DNA of 64,000 nucleotides from Paraburkholderia acidicola (GTDB taxonomy: Bacteria > Pseudomonadota > Gammaproteobacteria > Burkholderiales > Burkholderiaceae). Below the pieces are notes generated by a model. The model was not told the origin of the DNA. It searched no databases and saw nothing but the letters and a program-made list of their open reading frames with translations. Shown here piece by piece: positions 27,653-36,643 of this stretch. The stretch covers positions 1,426,001 to 1,490,000 of the forward strand of contig NZ_MTZV01000006.1 in assembly GCF_002362315.1 (NCBI RefSeq). The letters run 5' to 3'. How positions within the stretch are numbered: the first letter of the stretch is position 1; every line of letters starts with the position of its first letter. The position numbers were made by a program, and so were the translations under genes.

Positions 27653-27668
27653 TGCAATAGCTGTGCCA
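27653..27668 (-). promoter_or_regulatory. Sigma-54 promoter of narK
   Basis: The minus strand reads TGGCACAGCTATTGCA, a perfect match to the sigma-54 consensus TGGCACR-N4-TTGCW. The GG at 27666-27667 and GC at 27654-27655 have the required -24/-12 spacing. The predicted start is at 27642, one base before hairpin P1. Confidence 0.85.
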
Positions 27669-27898
27669 CGCTTTGAATGGGACCCTTCGTGCGCTTCCGC
27701 CGATGCCGCAGAGCCCTGCTGCGGACGAGCGCATAGCGTTGCGCGATGGGCCAATCGGGCCGATGAGGATGACGCGGGCAGCCGTAAATGAGCCGCCTGC
27801 GATATGCGCCGCGATTCGGCATGCGACATCGCAGGCATTTCTTCGAAGCGCCTGAATGTCTCCTTACGAATAGATTTGGTGCAGTCCGGTCGTGCATC

Positions 27899-27913
27899 GC
27901 ACCATCGCCGTGC
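27899..27913. promoter_or_regulatory. Candidate NtrC enhancer site
   Basis: GCACC-ATCGC-CGTGC matches nine of ten positions of the NtrC pattern GCACC-N5-GGTGC, about 260 bp upstream of the predicted narK start. It fits a sigma-54 promoter that needs an activator, but a single near-match in GC-rich DNA is weak evidence. Confidence 0.4.
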
Positions 27914-28011
27914 GCAGCGCAACCGCGCATAACCCTACTGCGGGGTCTTCGCAGGCGGTCGGGCAAAGCGATGGATGTATCATTGAGCGATCGTAAGCCG
28001 TGCTTTAAATC

Positions 28012-28491
28012 ATGCCGTCACGACCCATATCCCGAGTCAAAAACACACCGCCCGCCGCATGGCCGGAACGCCTGCGAGCAGCCGGCCTGCGTTCGACCGC
28101 GCTGACGCTCGCCGTCCTGCAGCGGCTCGAAACGGCCAGCCAGCCCTACTCCCACGAAGACCTCGCGCAGGAACTCGCCGAGGATAGCGCGAGCGGCAAA
28201 GTAGACCGCGTCACGCTATACCGCATCCTGGATCGGCTCACCCTGGTCGAGTTGATTGCGAAGATTCAGGGCTCGGATCGCGTCGCACGCTACACGCTCA
28301 CGCATGCATCGGCGGCCGGGTACTTCGAGTGCGATCAATGCCACTCGGTCACCGCACTGCCGAGCGACCCCGCGCTCACCGACGTACTCGCGCGGCTCGG
28401 ACGACGCATCAACCGCAGTGGCGCGCACAGCACGAAGGCTTCACTGACCCTGCACGGCACCTGCAAGAACTGCGTTCATCCGGACCGCTAG
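28012..28491 (+). CDS. Fur-family metalloregulator, probably Zur
   Basis: Metal-dependent repressor of the Fur superfamily, 159 aa. The winged helix covers residues ~15-85 (SGKVDRVTLYRILDRL near 60-75), and the dimerisation part carries the structural Zn site CDQC (GYFECDQCHSVTAL) and a C-terminal CKNC. Zinc sensing is inferred because the convergent neighbour is a COG0523 GTPase preceded by a Zur-like box. A Fur or Mur role is less likely given that context. Confidence 0.85.
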   Translation: MPSRPISRVKNTPPAAWPERLRAAGLRSTALTLAVLQRLETASQPYSHEDLAQELAEDSASGKVDRVTLYRILDRLTLVELIAKIQGSDRVARYTLTHASAAGYFECDQCHSVTALPSDPALTDVLARLGRRINRSGAHSTKASLTLHGTCKNCVHPDR

Positions 28492-28512
28492 CGTGCGCAA
28501 ACAGCGTTGGCG

Positions 28513-29730
28513 TTACGCTTCGTCCGAGTCTTCGGACGTCTCGCGCCATACCGGGAACGGGTCCGGAAATTTCATCCATTCGGACGGCCCCGCGTACATT
28601 TCAGCGTCGCTCAGCAGGCACGCATCGAGCCTCGCGCGCAATGCCGCTTCATCCATGTCGATGCCGATCAGCACCAGCTCCTGGCGCGCATCGCCGACAT
28701 GCGGGTCCCACTTCGCGTCGATTGCACTCAACGCTTCCGGGTCTTCCGGCCAGTAAGCCTTCGGCACCGCGGCCCACCACATTCCCGCGGCTCCGTGCCG
28801 GCACACGCCGCCGGCCTGCGACCACGTACCGGCATAAGTCGGCCGGCTTGCGAGCCAGAAAAAGCCTTTCGAGCGCACGACTCCCGCCCACTCGCTATCG
28901 ACCAGCGCCCAGAAACGCAACGGATGAAACGGCCGCCGCGCCCGGTAGACGAAGTTCGCGATGCCGTATTCCTCAGTCTCCGGCGTGTGTTCGCCGCGCA
29001 GTTCCTTGAGCCAGCCCGGCGCCTTCGACGCCTCATCGAAATCGAACAGCTTCGTATCGAGCACCTTGTCGAGCGTCAGCTTGCCGAACTCGGCAATCTC
29101 GATGCGCGCCCGCGGATTGAGCCGGTGCAGGATGGCGATCAGCCGTTCGCGATCCGCGTCGTCGATCAGGTCGACCTTGTTCAGCACGAGCACATCGCAG
29201 AACTCGATCTGCTCGATCAGCAGATCGACGACGGTCCGCTTGTCTTCCTCGCCAAGCGACTCGCCGCGCGCCTGCAGGCTGTCGTGCGAGCTGTAGTCGC
29301 GCAGAAAATTGAACGCGTCGACCACGGTCACCATCGTGTCGAGACGGGCGACGTCGGACAGGCTTTGCCCCTTCTCGTCGGCAAACGTAAACGTTTCCGC
29401 GACCGGTAGTGGCTCTGAAATCCCCGTCGATTCGATGACCAGTTGATCGAAACGCCCGTCCTTAGCCAGACGGTTGACCTCCAGCAGCAGATCCTCGCGC
29501 AACGTGCAGCAAATACAGCCGTTGCTCATCTCGACCAGTTTCTCGTCGGTGCGCGACAGTTCGGCGCCGCCGTCGCGCACGAGCGCGGCATCGATATTCA
29601 CCTCGCTCATATCGTTCACGATGACAGCGACCCGCCGCCCCTCGCGATTGTTCAGGATGTGGTTGAGCAAGGTCGTCTTGCCTGCACCGAGAAAACCGGA
29701 CAGCACCGTGACGGGCAGTCGTGCATTCAT
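28513..29730 (-). CDS. COG0523 (CobW-type) GTPase, putative zinc metallochaperone
   Basis: G3E-family GTPase of COG0523, 405 aa. P-loop GFLGAGKT is at residues 12-19, the metal-binding CICC at 72-75, and NKVD in the middle; a CobW C-terminal domain with ARRPFHPLRFW follows. Members of this family move metal to client proteins, often when zinc is scarce. ATG 29730 has a GGAG site eight bases upstream. A Zur-like inverted repeat lies 36-55 bp upstream, and it converges with a Fur/Zur regulator gene, so zinc starvation control is likely. Confidence 0.9.
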   Translation of the reverse strand: MNARLPVTVLSGFLGAGKTTLLNHILNNREGRRVAVIVNDMSEVNIDAALVRDGGAELSRTDEKLVEMSNGCICCTLREDLLLEVNRLAKDGRFDQLVIESTGISEPLPVAETFTFADEKGQSLSDVARLDTMVTVVDAFNFLRDYSSHDSLQARGESLGEEDKRTVVDLLIEQIEFCDVLVLNKVDLIDDADRERLIAILHRLNPRARIEIAEFGKLTLDKVLDTKLFDFDEASKAPGWLKELRGEHTPETEEYGIANFVYRARRPFHPLRFWALVDSEWAGVVRSKGFFWLASRPTYAGTWSQAGGVCRHGAAGMWWAAVPKAYWPEDPEALSAIDAKWDPHVGDARQELVLIGIDMDEAALRARLDACLLSDAEMYAGPSEWMKFPDPFPVWRETSEDSDEA

Positions 29731-29765
29731 AAAGCGCTCCGTGGTTTGCCAAATCGCAACTGGAT

Positions 29766-29785
29766 TGCATTATAACCATAACGCA
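29766..29785. promoter_or_regulatory. Zur-like box upstream of COG0523 GTPase
   Basis: TGCATTATAACCATAACGCA is an imperfect palindrome (16 of 20 positions self-complementary) with TTAT/ATAA half-sites like Zur boxes, 36 bp upstream of the GTPase start. Confidence 0.65.
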
Positions 29786-29902
29786 ACATAGTAGCGTTTG
29801 TAGAAGACAAACTCTGGCGCGGTACCCAACCTGTCGCTAGAGCATGGACGGGCATTTCCCGGCATCCGATATCATGGGCGCTCCGTTCCGCACCCACTTG
29901 CC

Positions 29903-30775
29903 ATGCTTGCCCCTTTACTCCATTCGTTCTACGAAGCCGCCCGCCAAGGCAGTGTGACCGTGGCGGCGAAGGTACTCGGGCTCAGCCAGCCGACGGTGAC
30001 GGCCCACATCCGGCAACTGGAAACGATGTACAAGGTGGAGCTGTTTCATCGCCGGGGCGGGCGCATCGAGTTGACCGAAGCGGGCGCGGGACTGATGCCG
30101 CAGGTGCAGCGCCTGTTGCAGAACGAGCGCGATATCGACTTCGCCCTGCGCAACGCCAGCCGGCTCGCGGGCACGCTGTGGGTCGGCGCGACGGGGCCGT
30201 ACTACATCCTTCCGGGCATCGCCGCATTCCGGCAGCGCTATCCCGCGACGGAAATCCGTGTCGTGATCGGCAATTCGCGCGAGATGCTCGACGCGCTGAT
30301 CGATAGCCGCATCGATATCGCCGTGTCGTCGCAGCGCGACGACGATCCCCGCCTCGTCCGTCAGACGCTTGCGTGCGACTCGCTCGTGATGGTCGTGCAT
30401 CGCGACCATCCGCTGACGCGCGTGGGCAAAGCGAGCCTCGCCGATCTGAAGACGCAGACGCTGCTGCTGCGCGAGCCTGGTTCGATGACGCGCGAAATCA
30501 CCGAGTCCGCACTGCGCGACGCCGACGTGCGCCCCGCCACGACGATCGAGATCGGCAGCCGCGAAGCGATCCACGAGGCGATCCGCCACGACATGGGCTG
30601 CAGCCTGATGCCGGTCGGTGAAGTGCCAGCCAGCCCGGATCTGCGAGTCCTGCCGCTCGAAGGCGACGTACCCTCCTCGCTCGAATACGTTTACTACCTG
30701 GGCGCGCGTTCAGGAGCCCTGTTGATCGATACGTTCATTGCACTGCTCGCCGACTCGCGCGCGAGCCGCACATAA
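29903..30775 (+). CDS. LysR-family transcriptional regulator
   Basis: LysR-type regulator, 290 aa. The N-terminal winged helix is at residues ~5-62 (SVTVAAKVLGLSQPTVTAHIRQLE) and the two-lobed effector domain covers the rest, with the usual VVHRDHPL strand near 170-178. It is divergent from the COG0523 gene and 128 bp upstream of a secreted phosphodiesterase-like lipoprotein and a phospholipase C on the same strand, so those are candidate targets. The effector is unknown. Confidence 0.88.
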   Translation: MLAPLLHSFYEAARQGSVTVAAKVLGLSQPTVTAHIRQLETMYKVELFHRRGGRIELTEAGAGLMPQVQRLLQNERDIDFALRNASRLAGTLWVGATGPYYILPGIAAFRQRYPATEIRVVIGNSREMLDALIDSRIDIAVSSQRDDDPRLVRQTLACDSLVMVVHRDHPLTRVGKASLADLKTQTLLLREPGSMTREITESALRDADVRPATTIEIGSREAIHEAIRHDMGCSLMPVGEVPASPDLRVLPLEGDVPSSLEYVYYLGARSGALLIDTFIALLADSRASRT

Positions 30776-30903
30776 AAAGTCTGATAGGCGCATCCGTCTA
30801 TTTGCGCCAAACGACATTCCCCAGTCACCCGCCTTACCTAATCTTGCCGCTGCACGCTGCCTGTGTGGCGTTCCGTTCAATGTAGCGGCAAGGGGAGAAG
30901 ACG

Positions 30904-33009
30904 ATGGCGAAGTTCATCGGTCGATGGGCGCTGGGCGTCACAATCGGCGTGGTGCTGGTCGGTGCACTGGGTGCATGCGGGGGAGGCGGTGGCGCCAATA
31001 CGGGGGCCACACGGACGGCGGCAGCGGCTCCTGGCGGCACCGCGTCGGCACCGGTACCCGCTTCCGGCTCGCAGCCGGCGGCGGCCGCGGTCAACAAGAC
31101 ACTGGTCGTCGAATTCGATGGGCTCACCTGGCGTGCGCTGACACAAGGTATCGCCAACGGCACGCTGCCGAATCTGGCCAGACTCTCGGTCGCGCCGGCG
31201 TACAGCGGCGGCGTCATCAATACGCTGAGCCAGCAGGCGAATCTCGATACGCCCGGTTGGGCCAGCCTGCTCACCGGCACATGGGCGAATCGCCACCAGG
31301 TCAATTCGGATGCGCCGAACCAGGCGTTGCATGCCGACACGCTGTTCAAAACCCTGCGCGCGGCGAACGGCGGCAAGGCAGGTGTCGCGGCCGGTTCGAG
31401 CGGCCTCGTTGCGCTGCTCGCACCCGAGCGCAATGCGGGCTACGTCGATAGCGTGGTGAATTGTGCGAGTGTAGACAGCTGCGTTACGCAGAATGCGCTC
31501 GGCCTGATCGACAACGGCTACACGCTGGTCGTCGCGCAGTACCACTCCGCGCAGGACGCCGCGCTCAACAGCGGCTTCTCAACCGACTACACGAACACGA
31601 TCGCCCAGCTCGATGCCGCGCTCGGCGCGTTGCTCGCAGAAACGGCGAAACGCAGCGGCGAAAACTGGCTGGTCATCGTGACAGCGAGCCATGGGCTGAA
31701 CGCAGCCGGCGGCGCCGATGGCTTGCCACTCCTCAACGAGGCAACGAGTTTTGTCGCGCTGAACCAGACCGCTAATGGCCTGCTCGGCGACAACAGCACA
31801 CCGGCGACGCTCGCCGCGCTCTACCAGCGGGCGAACATCGCCGATCTCGCGCCGACCGTGCTCGCGTACCAAGGCGCACTGCCTGCGCCCGCGAGCTACA
31901 CGATGGATGGCGGCGCCCTGGTCGGTACGACACCGGTGTCGCAACTACTCGGCGTGACGGGCGCCGATCACACGAGCGTGGTCCTGACGTGGAGCGCACC
32001 CGCAAGCGGCGCGATCACCGTGCTACGCAACGGCACGACGATCGCCAGCCTGCCTGCCGGCACGGCAACCTACACCGACAGCCAGCTCGGAGTGACGACG
32101 AGCGGCGCCTATCAGTTCAACTATGCTGTCGTGGCGGGCGGCGCGCCAGTTTCGACGATCGCCCAGGCGAACTATGTCGCACCACCCCCGCCTCCGCCGC
32201 CCCCACCGCCGCTCGCCACCACACTGACGAACAGCCTGTCGTCCTACTACCCGTTCGGCACGCTGCCGCCCACCGACCGCCTGAACGCCAGCACGATGGG
32301 CCCGTGGCCAAGCGCCGCCGACGGCGGCGCGCTGACCACCGGCGCCGATCCGTTCGGCGGCAAGGGGCTGCAGGTCGATACAAGCATCGTCGATACGAAC
32401 GGCTTCGACGGCTACAAGCTCACGCAAAACAACGACGTCACGACGCACGCGCAGTTCACGCTCGGCCTCTGGTTCATGACGTCCTGCACGAACGCAACCG
32501 GTAACGGCACACCGATCCTCTCGAACAAGAACTACTACACGGGCGGAAACGCAGGGATCGCGATCGGGCTGTTCCCCGGTTCGGGCGGCAGCTGCAACGT
32601 GCGCTTCAACATCGGTGACGGTTCGGTGCGCAACGACATCAACAGCCTGAACGTAACCGCAAACCGCTGGACCTATCTCGCGCTCAGCATCGACACCGCA
32701 GCAAAGACGATGAACGCCTACGTCTTCGATCCAGTGCTCGGTGAGCAGAAGAGCGTGGGTGTCGCAGTCACGATCAATGTGGCGAAGCTGCCCGGCCTCG
32801 GTGTGTTCGGTCTCAACGAGGACGGTACGGGCCGCTACTTCATTAACTCGTGCAAGGACACGCCGCCTTATCACGCGGGTCAGTGTGGCGCGTCGCCGCC
32901 CGACGTGCAGTCGTTCGCCGACCTCGCGCTGTGGACCCGTGTGCTCACCGAAACGGAACTGCAGTCGGTCTTCGGTTCGGGCAAACCTCTTTCCACACTG
33001 ATCCATTGA
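30904..33009 (+). CDS. Lipoprotein: alkaline-phosphatase-fold domain fused to LamG domain
   Basis: Exported lipoprotein, 701 aa, with lipobox ALGAC at C25. Residues ~65-345 match the alkaline phosphatase/phosphodiesterase fold: D72 in VVEFDGLTW, a nucleophile T116 in DTPGWASLLTG, LDAALGALL near 236 and the YTMDGG end. The usual second metal Asp-His (DHG) is reduced to SHG in VTASHG at 260-264, so one metal ligand looks lost. An Fn3-like strand region (351-425) and a ten-proline linker (427-436) lead to a C-terminal concanavalin A/LamG domain (440-701). ATG 30904 has a GGGGAG site six bases upstream. A small lipoprotein and a phospholipase C follow. Enzymatic activity is uncertain; binding to glycans or lipids is possible. 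Confidence 0.75.
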   Translation: MAKFIGRWALGVTIGVVLVGALGACGGGGGANTGATRTAAAAPGGTASAPVPASGSQPAAAAVNKTLVVEFDGLTWRALTQGIANGTLPNLARLSVAPAYSGGVINTLSQQANLDTPGWASLLTGTWANRHQVNSDAPNQALHADTLFKTLRAANGGKAGVAAGSSGLVALLAPERNAGYVDSVVNCASVDSCVTQNALGLIDNGYTLVVAQYHSAQDAALNSGFSTDYTNTIAQLDAALGALLAETAKRSGENWLVIVTASHGLNAAGGADGLPLLNEATSFVALNQTANGLLGDNSTPATLAALYQRANIADLAPTVLAYQGALPAPASYTMDGGALVGTTPVSQLLGVTGADHTSVVLTWSAPASGAITVLRNGTTIASLPAGTATYTDSQLGVTTSGAYQFNYAVVAGGAPVSTIAQANYVAPPPPPPPPPPLATTLTNSLSSYYPFGTLPPTDRLNASTMGPWPSAADGGALTTGADPFGGKGLQVDTSIVDTNGFDGYKLTQNNDVTTHAQFTLGLWFMTSCTNATGNGTPILSNKNYYTGGNAGIAIGLFPGSGGSCNVRFNIGDGSVRNDINSLNVTANRWTYLALSIDTAAKTMNAYVFDPVLGEQKSVGVAVTINVAKLPGLGVFGLNEDGTGRYFINSCKDTPPYHAGQCGASPPDVQSFADLALWTRVLTETELQSVFGSGKPLSTLIH

Positions 33010-33020
33010 TGGAGATCGCC

Positions 33021-33272
33021 ATGCGCCCGTTTTCTCTTTCCACACTCGCCGGCGCGGCGATTGCGTTGACGCTGTGCGTCGCGCTCGCCGCATGCGGTGA
33101 TGGCAACTCCATCAACGCGACACCCACGCGAGGCAGCGATGCGGCAGTCGGCGCGGGCGGCAGCAGCGAGCCGCAACCGATCGTCGCCGTGCCGGCCTCT
33201 GCGCCGTGTGCCGCGTCCGGCGCACCCGCGAGCCAGCCGGTCAGCAACACGCAGTTGCGCTGCGCACCGTGA
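33021..33272 (+). CDS. Small lipoprotein
   Basis: Very short exported lipoprotein, 83 aa: hydrophobic signal and lipobox LAAC at C25, then a Ser/Pro/Ala-rich tail with two Cys (in SAPCAASG and the QLRCAP end). ATG 33021 has a GGAG site six bases upstream, 11 bp after the preceding stop, so it is in the phosphodiesterase-like lipoprotein operon. I recognise no function. Confidence 0.7.
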   Translation: MRPFSLSTLAGAAIALTLCVALAACGDGNSINATPTRGSDAAVGAGGSSEPQPIVAVPASAPCAASGAPASQPVSNTQLRCAP

Positions 33273-33303
33273 TCCGTCCCATTCGAGCGAACCGACTCCC
33301 GAC

Positions 33304-35430
33304 ATGACTTCATTGACCCGTCGTAATTTCCTGCGCGCGGCCGCGGCCAGCGCTGCGGTTTCGGTGTTCCCGCCGGCCATCCGCCGTGCGCTGGCGATTC
33401 CCGCCAATAACGCAACCGGCACGATCAACGATGTACAGCACGTCGTGATCCTGATGCAAGAAAACCGCTCATTCGATCACTACTTCGGCACGCTGCCCGG
33501 CGTGCGCGGCTATGGCGATCGACTGACGATTCCGCAACCGGGCGGCGTCCCTGTATGGAACCAGAGCGACGGCACACGAACGGTCCTGCCGTTCTATCTC
33601 GACAGCACGAAGGGCAATGCGTTGCTCGCGGGCGGCGCGCATTCGTGGAGCGACGCGCACGCGGCCTGGAACAACGGCCGGATGACGAACTGGCCGCAGT
33701 ACAAGGGCGATGTATCGATGGGGTATCTGCAGCAGAGCGATCTCTCGTTCCAGTTCGCGCTCGCGAATGCATTTACGATCTGCGATGCCTATCATTGCTC
33801 GCTGCACGGCGGCACCAACTCGAACCGGATCTTCCTCTGGAGCGGCACGAATGGGCCGACGGGCGCGGGCCTGTCGGTCGTCAACAACGATGGTTGGGAC
33901 AGCCTCGGCGCGTCGAGTACGGGCCTCACGTGGACCACCTACCCGGAGCGTCTGCAGGCGGCCGGCGTGACGTGGAAGGTCTACGAGAACATGCCGGACA
34001 ACTACACCGACAATCCGCTCGCCGGTTTCAAGACCTTCCGCAAGGTTAACGAAACGGTGCCTGGGTCGCCGAACGCACCCTACACGCCGCAGCTCGATGC
34101 GACCGCGCCGCTCTATAAGGGCATCGGCAACACGATGCCTGATGGTGGGTTTCTGCAGGCATTCAGCGACGATATCGCTGCGGGTCAGTTGCCGCAGGTC
34201 AGCTGGATCGTGTCACCGACCGCTTATTGCGAGCACCCCGGTGTATCGACGCCGGGACAAGGGGCGTGGTACATCCAGCAGTTGCTCGATGCGCTCACGG
34301 CCAACCCGGACGTGTGGAGCAAGACCGTGCTTTTCGTCAACTTCGACGAGAACGATTGCTTCTTCGATCACGTGCCACCGCCCGCCGCGCCGACACGCAA
34401 CACGGACGGAACGTACGCAGGCAAATCGACCGTCGATACGCGCTACGAATACTTCGACTTCCCCACGCCACCCGGCAACGACGGCAGCGAGAAACCAGAC
34501 GGTCTTGCATATGGTCCTGGTCCACGTGTACCGATGTACGTGGTGTCCCCTTGGAGCCGCGGCGGCTGGGTCAACTCGCAGGTCTCCGATCACACGTCGG
34601 TACTGCGCTTTCTCGAACAGCGGTTCGGCGTGACCGAATCCAATATCAGCCCATGGCGCCGCGCCGTGTGCGGCGATCTAACGTCGGCGTTCAACTTCAG
34701 CAATCCAAATGGCAGTGCGGTTCCGTCGATCGCCGCGCCGACCAAAAGCCAGGCCGACCAGCAGGCGATCCAGCAGAGCACGCAGGGCGCTGTGCCGGTA
34801 CCCTCGGTGGGCGCACAACAGGTGCCGAAGCAAACGCCGTTTGCCCGGCCATCGCGGGCGCTGCCGTACGAGTTGCATGTCAGTGCGAACGCAGATGTCG
34901 CGGGCGGCAACCTCTGGCTGATTTTCAGCAACACCGGCAACGCGGGCGCGGTGTATCACGTGTACGACCGGTTGCATCTTGATCGGACGCCACGCCGCTA
35001 TACCGTCGAAGCAGGCAAGGAAATCTCCGATTCGTGGGCCGCTGTGAGCGACAACGGCGGTGCGTACGACCTGTGGGTGCTCGGCCCGAACGGCTTTCAT
35101 CGAGCGTTTCAGGGTAACGTCGCGACGCTGGCTAGCGGCGCGAATCCGGAAATCCGCGTGTGCTACGACATCAATAACGATGCGGTGTATCTGACGTTGA
35201 TGAATACCGGTAGCGCGAATGCGAGCTTCACGGTGACTGCGAACGCGTATCGCACCGATGGACCGTGGACCTATGCCGTACCGCCGCAGATGCAGGTCGA
35301 GCCGTCGTGGAATCTGGGCAGTGTCGGCGGATGGTACGACTTCACCGTTGCGGCGGCAGGCGGTTTCGTGCGTCGTTTTGCCGGACGCGTTGAAACCGGT
35401 CACGACAGTACGAGCGATCCGGCTGCGTAA
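33304..35430 (+). CDS. Tat-secreted phosphocholine-type phospholipase C
   Basis: Bacterial phospholipase C of the phosphoesterase family, 708 aa, that hydrolyses phosphatidylcholine or sphingomyelin head groups. A twin-arginine signal SLTRRNFLRAAAA is at residues 3-15. The catalytic start MQENRSFDHYFGTLPGVRG is near 52-70, VNFDENDCFFDHVPPP is near 342-357, and SDHTSVLRFLEQRFG is near 432-446. Two C-terminal beta repeats (ELHVSANADVAGG and the YDLWVLGPNGFHR region) are typical of this family. The true start is ATG 33304, not the longer upstream frame, because it gives the Tat motif. It ends the operon with the two lipoproteins. Confidence 0.92.
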   Translation: MTSLTRRNFLRAAAASAAVSVFPPAIRRALAIPANNATGTINDVQHVVILMQENRSFDHYFGTLPGVRGYGDRLTIPQPGGVPVWNQSDGTRTVLPFYLDSTKGNALLAGGAHSWSDAHAAWNNGRMTNWPQYKGDVSMGYLQQSDLSFQFALANAFTICDAYHCSLHGGTNSNRIFLWSGTNGPTGAGLSVVNNDGWDSLGASSTGLTWTTYPERLQAAGVTWKVYENMPDNYTDNPLAGFKTFRKVNETVPGSPNAPYTPQLDATAPLYKGIGNTMPDGGFLQAFSDDIAAGQLPQVSWIVSPTAYCEHPGVSTPGQGAWYIQQLLDALTANPDVWSKTVLFVNFDENDCFFDHVPPPAAPTRNTDGTYAGKSTVDTRYEYFDFPTPPGNDGSEKPDGLAYGPGPRVPMYVVSPWSRGGWVNSQVSDHTSVLRFLEQRFGVTESNISPWRRAVCGDLTSAFNFSNPNGSAVPSIAAPTKSQADQQAIQQSTQGAVPVPSVGAQQVPKQTPFARPSRALPYELHVSANADVAGGNLWLIFSNTGNAGAVYHVYDRLHLDRTPRRYTVEAGKEISDSWAAVSDNGGAYDLWVLGPNGFHRAFQGNVATLASGANPEIRVCYDINNDAVYLTLMNTGSANASFTVTANAYRTDGPWTYAVPPQMQVEPSWNLGSVGGWYDFTVAAAGGFVRRFAGRVETGHDSTSDPAA

Positions 35431-35486
35431 GCCGGTGAGCGGTGTCGAAAGATCGTGCGCAGCTAGCTGTGCGTGCCCGGGCTAAC

Positions 35487-36482
35487 CTAGCTCCCCGCAC
35501 GCTGCCGGAATTCGCGCGGTGACATACCGAAGCACGCGCGAAAGCGCCGGCTGAAATGCGCGGGATCGTTGAAGCCGTTCCGATACGCGATGCGTTCGAT
35601 CGACTGCGCGTGCCAGAACGGATTCGCGAGATCGGCGCGTGCGCAAGCAAGACGCTGTTGCAGCACATAACGGCCATACTGCGTGCCCATCGATTCGAAC
35701 AGCTTGTGCACGTAGCGAGTCGATACGCCCAACGCATGCGCGCACGACTCGACGTTCAGCTCCGGATCGCGCAGCGTTGCATCGATGTAGGCGGTGAGTT
35801 GTGACCAGCGCAACGGATTACGTGTGGCGGCGGCGTGCCTTGTGTCCGTCGCATCCGCTCGGTATGTCGACGCCTCGAGGTACGCTGCCGCGAGCAACGC
35901 GATCAGCGATTCTTCGGCTGCGGGGATCGCAGCGGCGCTCATCCGCGCGAATCCCGGCAGCGCCGACTCGATAAAACTGTGAATCGTCCTGACGATGCCC
36001 GAGCCCGCATCCGCGCGGCCGGGCAGGAAAGCCGGATGACCCGGCAACGCATCGCGTAGCAGACGCGCGATCGGCAGGCGCAGCATCACGAGGCTGGCGG
36101 GTTCGTCGACTCTCGCGACGGACGGCATGCGTGCGCGGCGAAACGTGATATCGCCCTTGCCGAACGGCAGCGTGCGCCCTTGCTGCGAAACAACACCCTT
36201 GCCGTCGAGCGCGATCAGCACGATCGCGTCGTCGCCACTCAGGTCGCGCAGATGCGCGCTGTCGTGCCGGACTTCCTGGTGACCAAGCTGTGCTGTGGCG
36301 AGCACGCCGCCACCTGTCAGACGGCATGCGCGCAACGATCCAGTGGTCGCATTGCGTTCGGCAAAGATTTCGCCGGGTATGACGAGATCGTCCAGTGAGT
36401 GCGTCAACTGGTCGATGCCGCATGCCGGCATGTCCCGCAGCGCAGGCGCATAGGGCAGATTCAAACGGATGCTGTCGTGCAT
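35487..36482 (-). CDS. AraC-family regulator, AraC_binding_2 sensor type
   Basis: AraC/XylS-type regulator, 331 aa. The C-terminal two-helix-turn-helix domain covers residues ~225-325 (ALGVSTRYVHKLFES, then GFNDPAHFSRRFRACFGMSPREFR). The N-terminal ~190 residues are an AraC_binding_2 cupin-like sensor. It converges with the phospholipase C gene and is 161 bp downstream of the HD-hydrolase gene. No target is evident. Confidence 0.88.
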   Translation of the reverse strand: MHDSIRLNLPYAPALRDMPACGIDQLTHSLDDLVIPGEIFAERNATTGSLRACRLTGGGVLATAQLGHQEVRHDSAHLRDLSGDDAIVLIALDGKGVVSQQGRTLPFGKGDITFRRARMPSVARVDEPASLVMLRLPIARLLRDALPGHPAFLPGRADAGSGIVRTIHSFIESALPGFARMSAAAIPAAEESLIALLAAAYLEASTYRADATDTRHAAATRNPLRWSQLTAYIDATLRDPELNVESCAHALGVSTRYVHKLFESMGTQYGRYVLQQRLACARADLANPFWHAQSIERIAYRNGFNDPAHFSRRFRACFGMSPREFRQRAGS

Positions 36483-36643
36483 GGCGGCTCCCTGGTGCAG
36501 CGTCGTCGTGCGATGTAATCACCGCCGTGCGCTGCTGGAACGATGCTCGTGGGCCGCCGGCGTGCAGTCGACGCGAGCGGTTGCGATCGCCCATTATGTC
36601 GCAGAGAAAATTCGCCGGCTCCCTGCTTCAATGCGTTGCAGGT

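Noticed and set aside
27491..27922. 143-codon minus-strand frame upstream of narK
   Set aside because: It runs straight through the sigma-54 promoter, both ANTAR-type hairpins and the terminator, has no family match, and is better explained as leader RNA.
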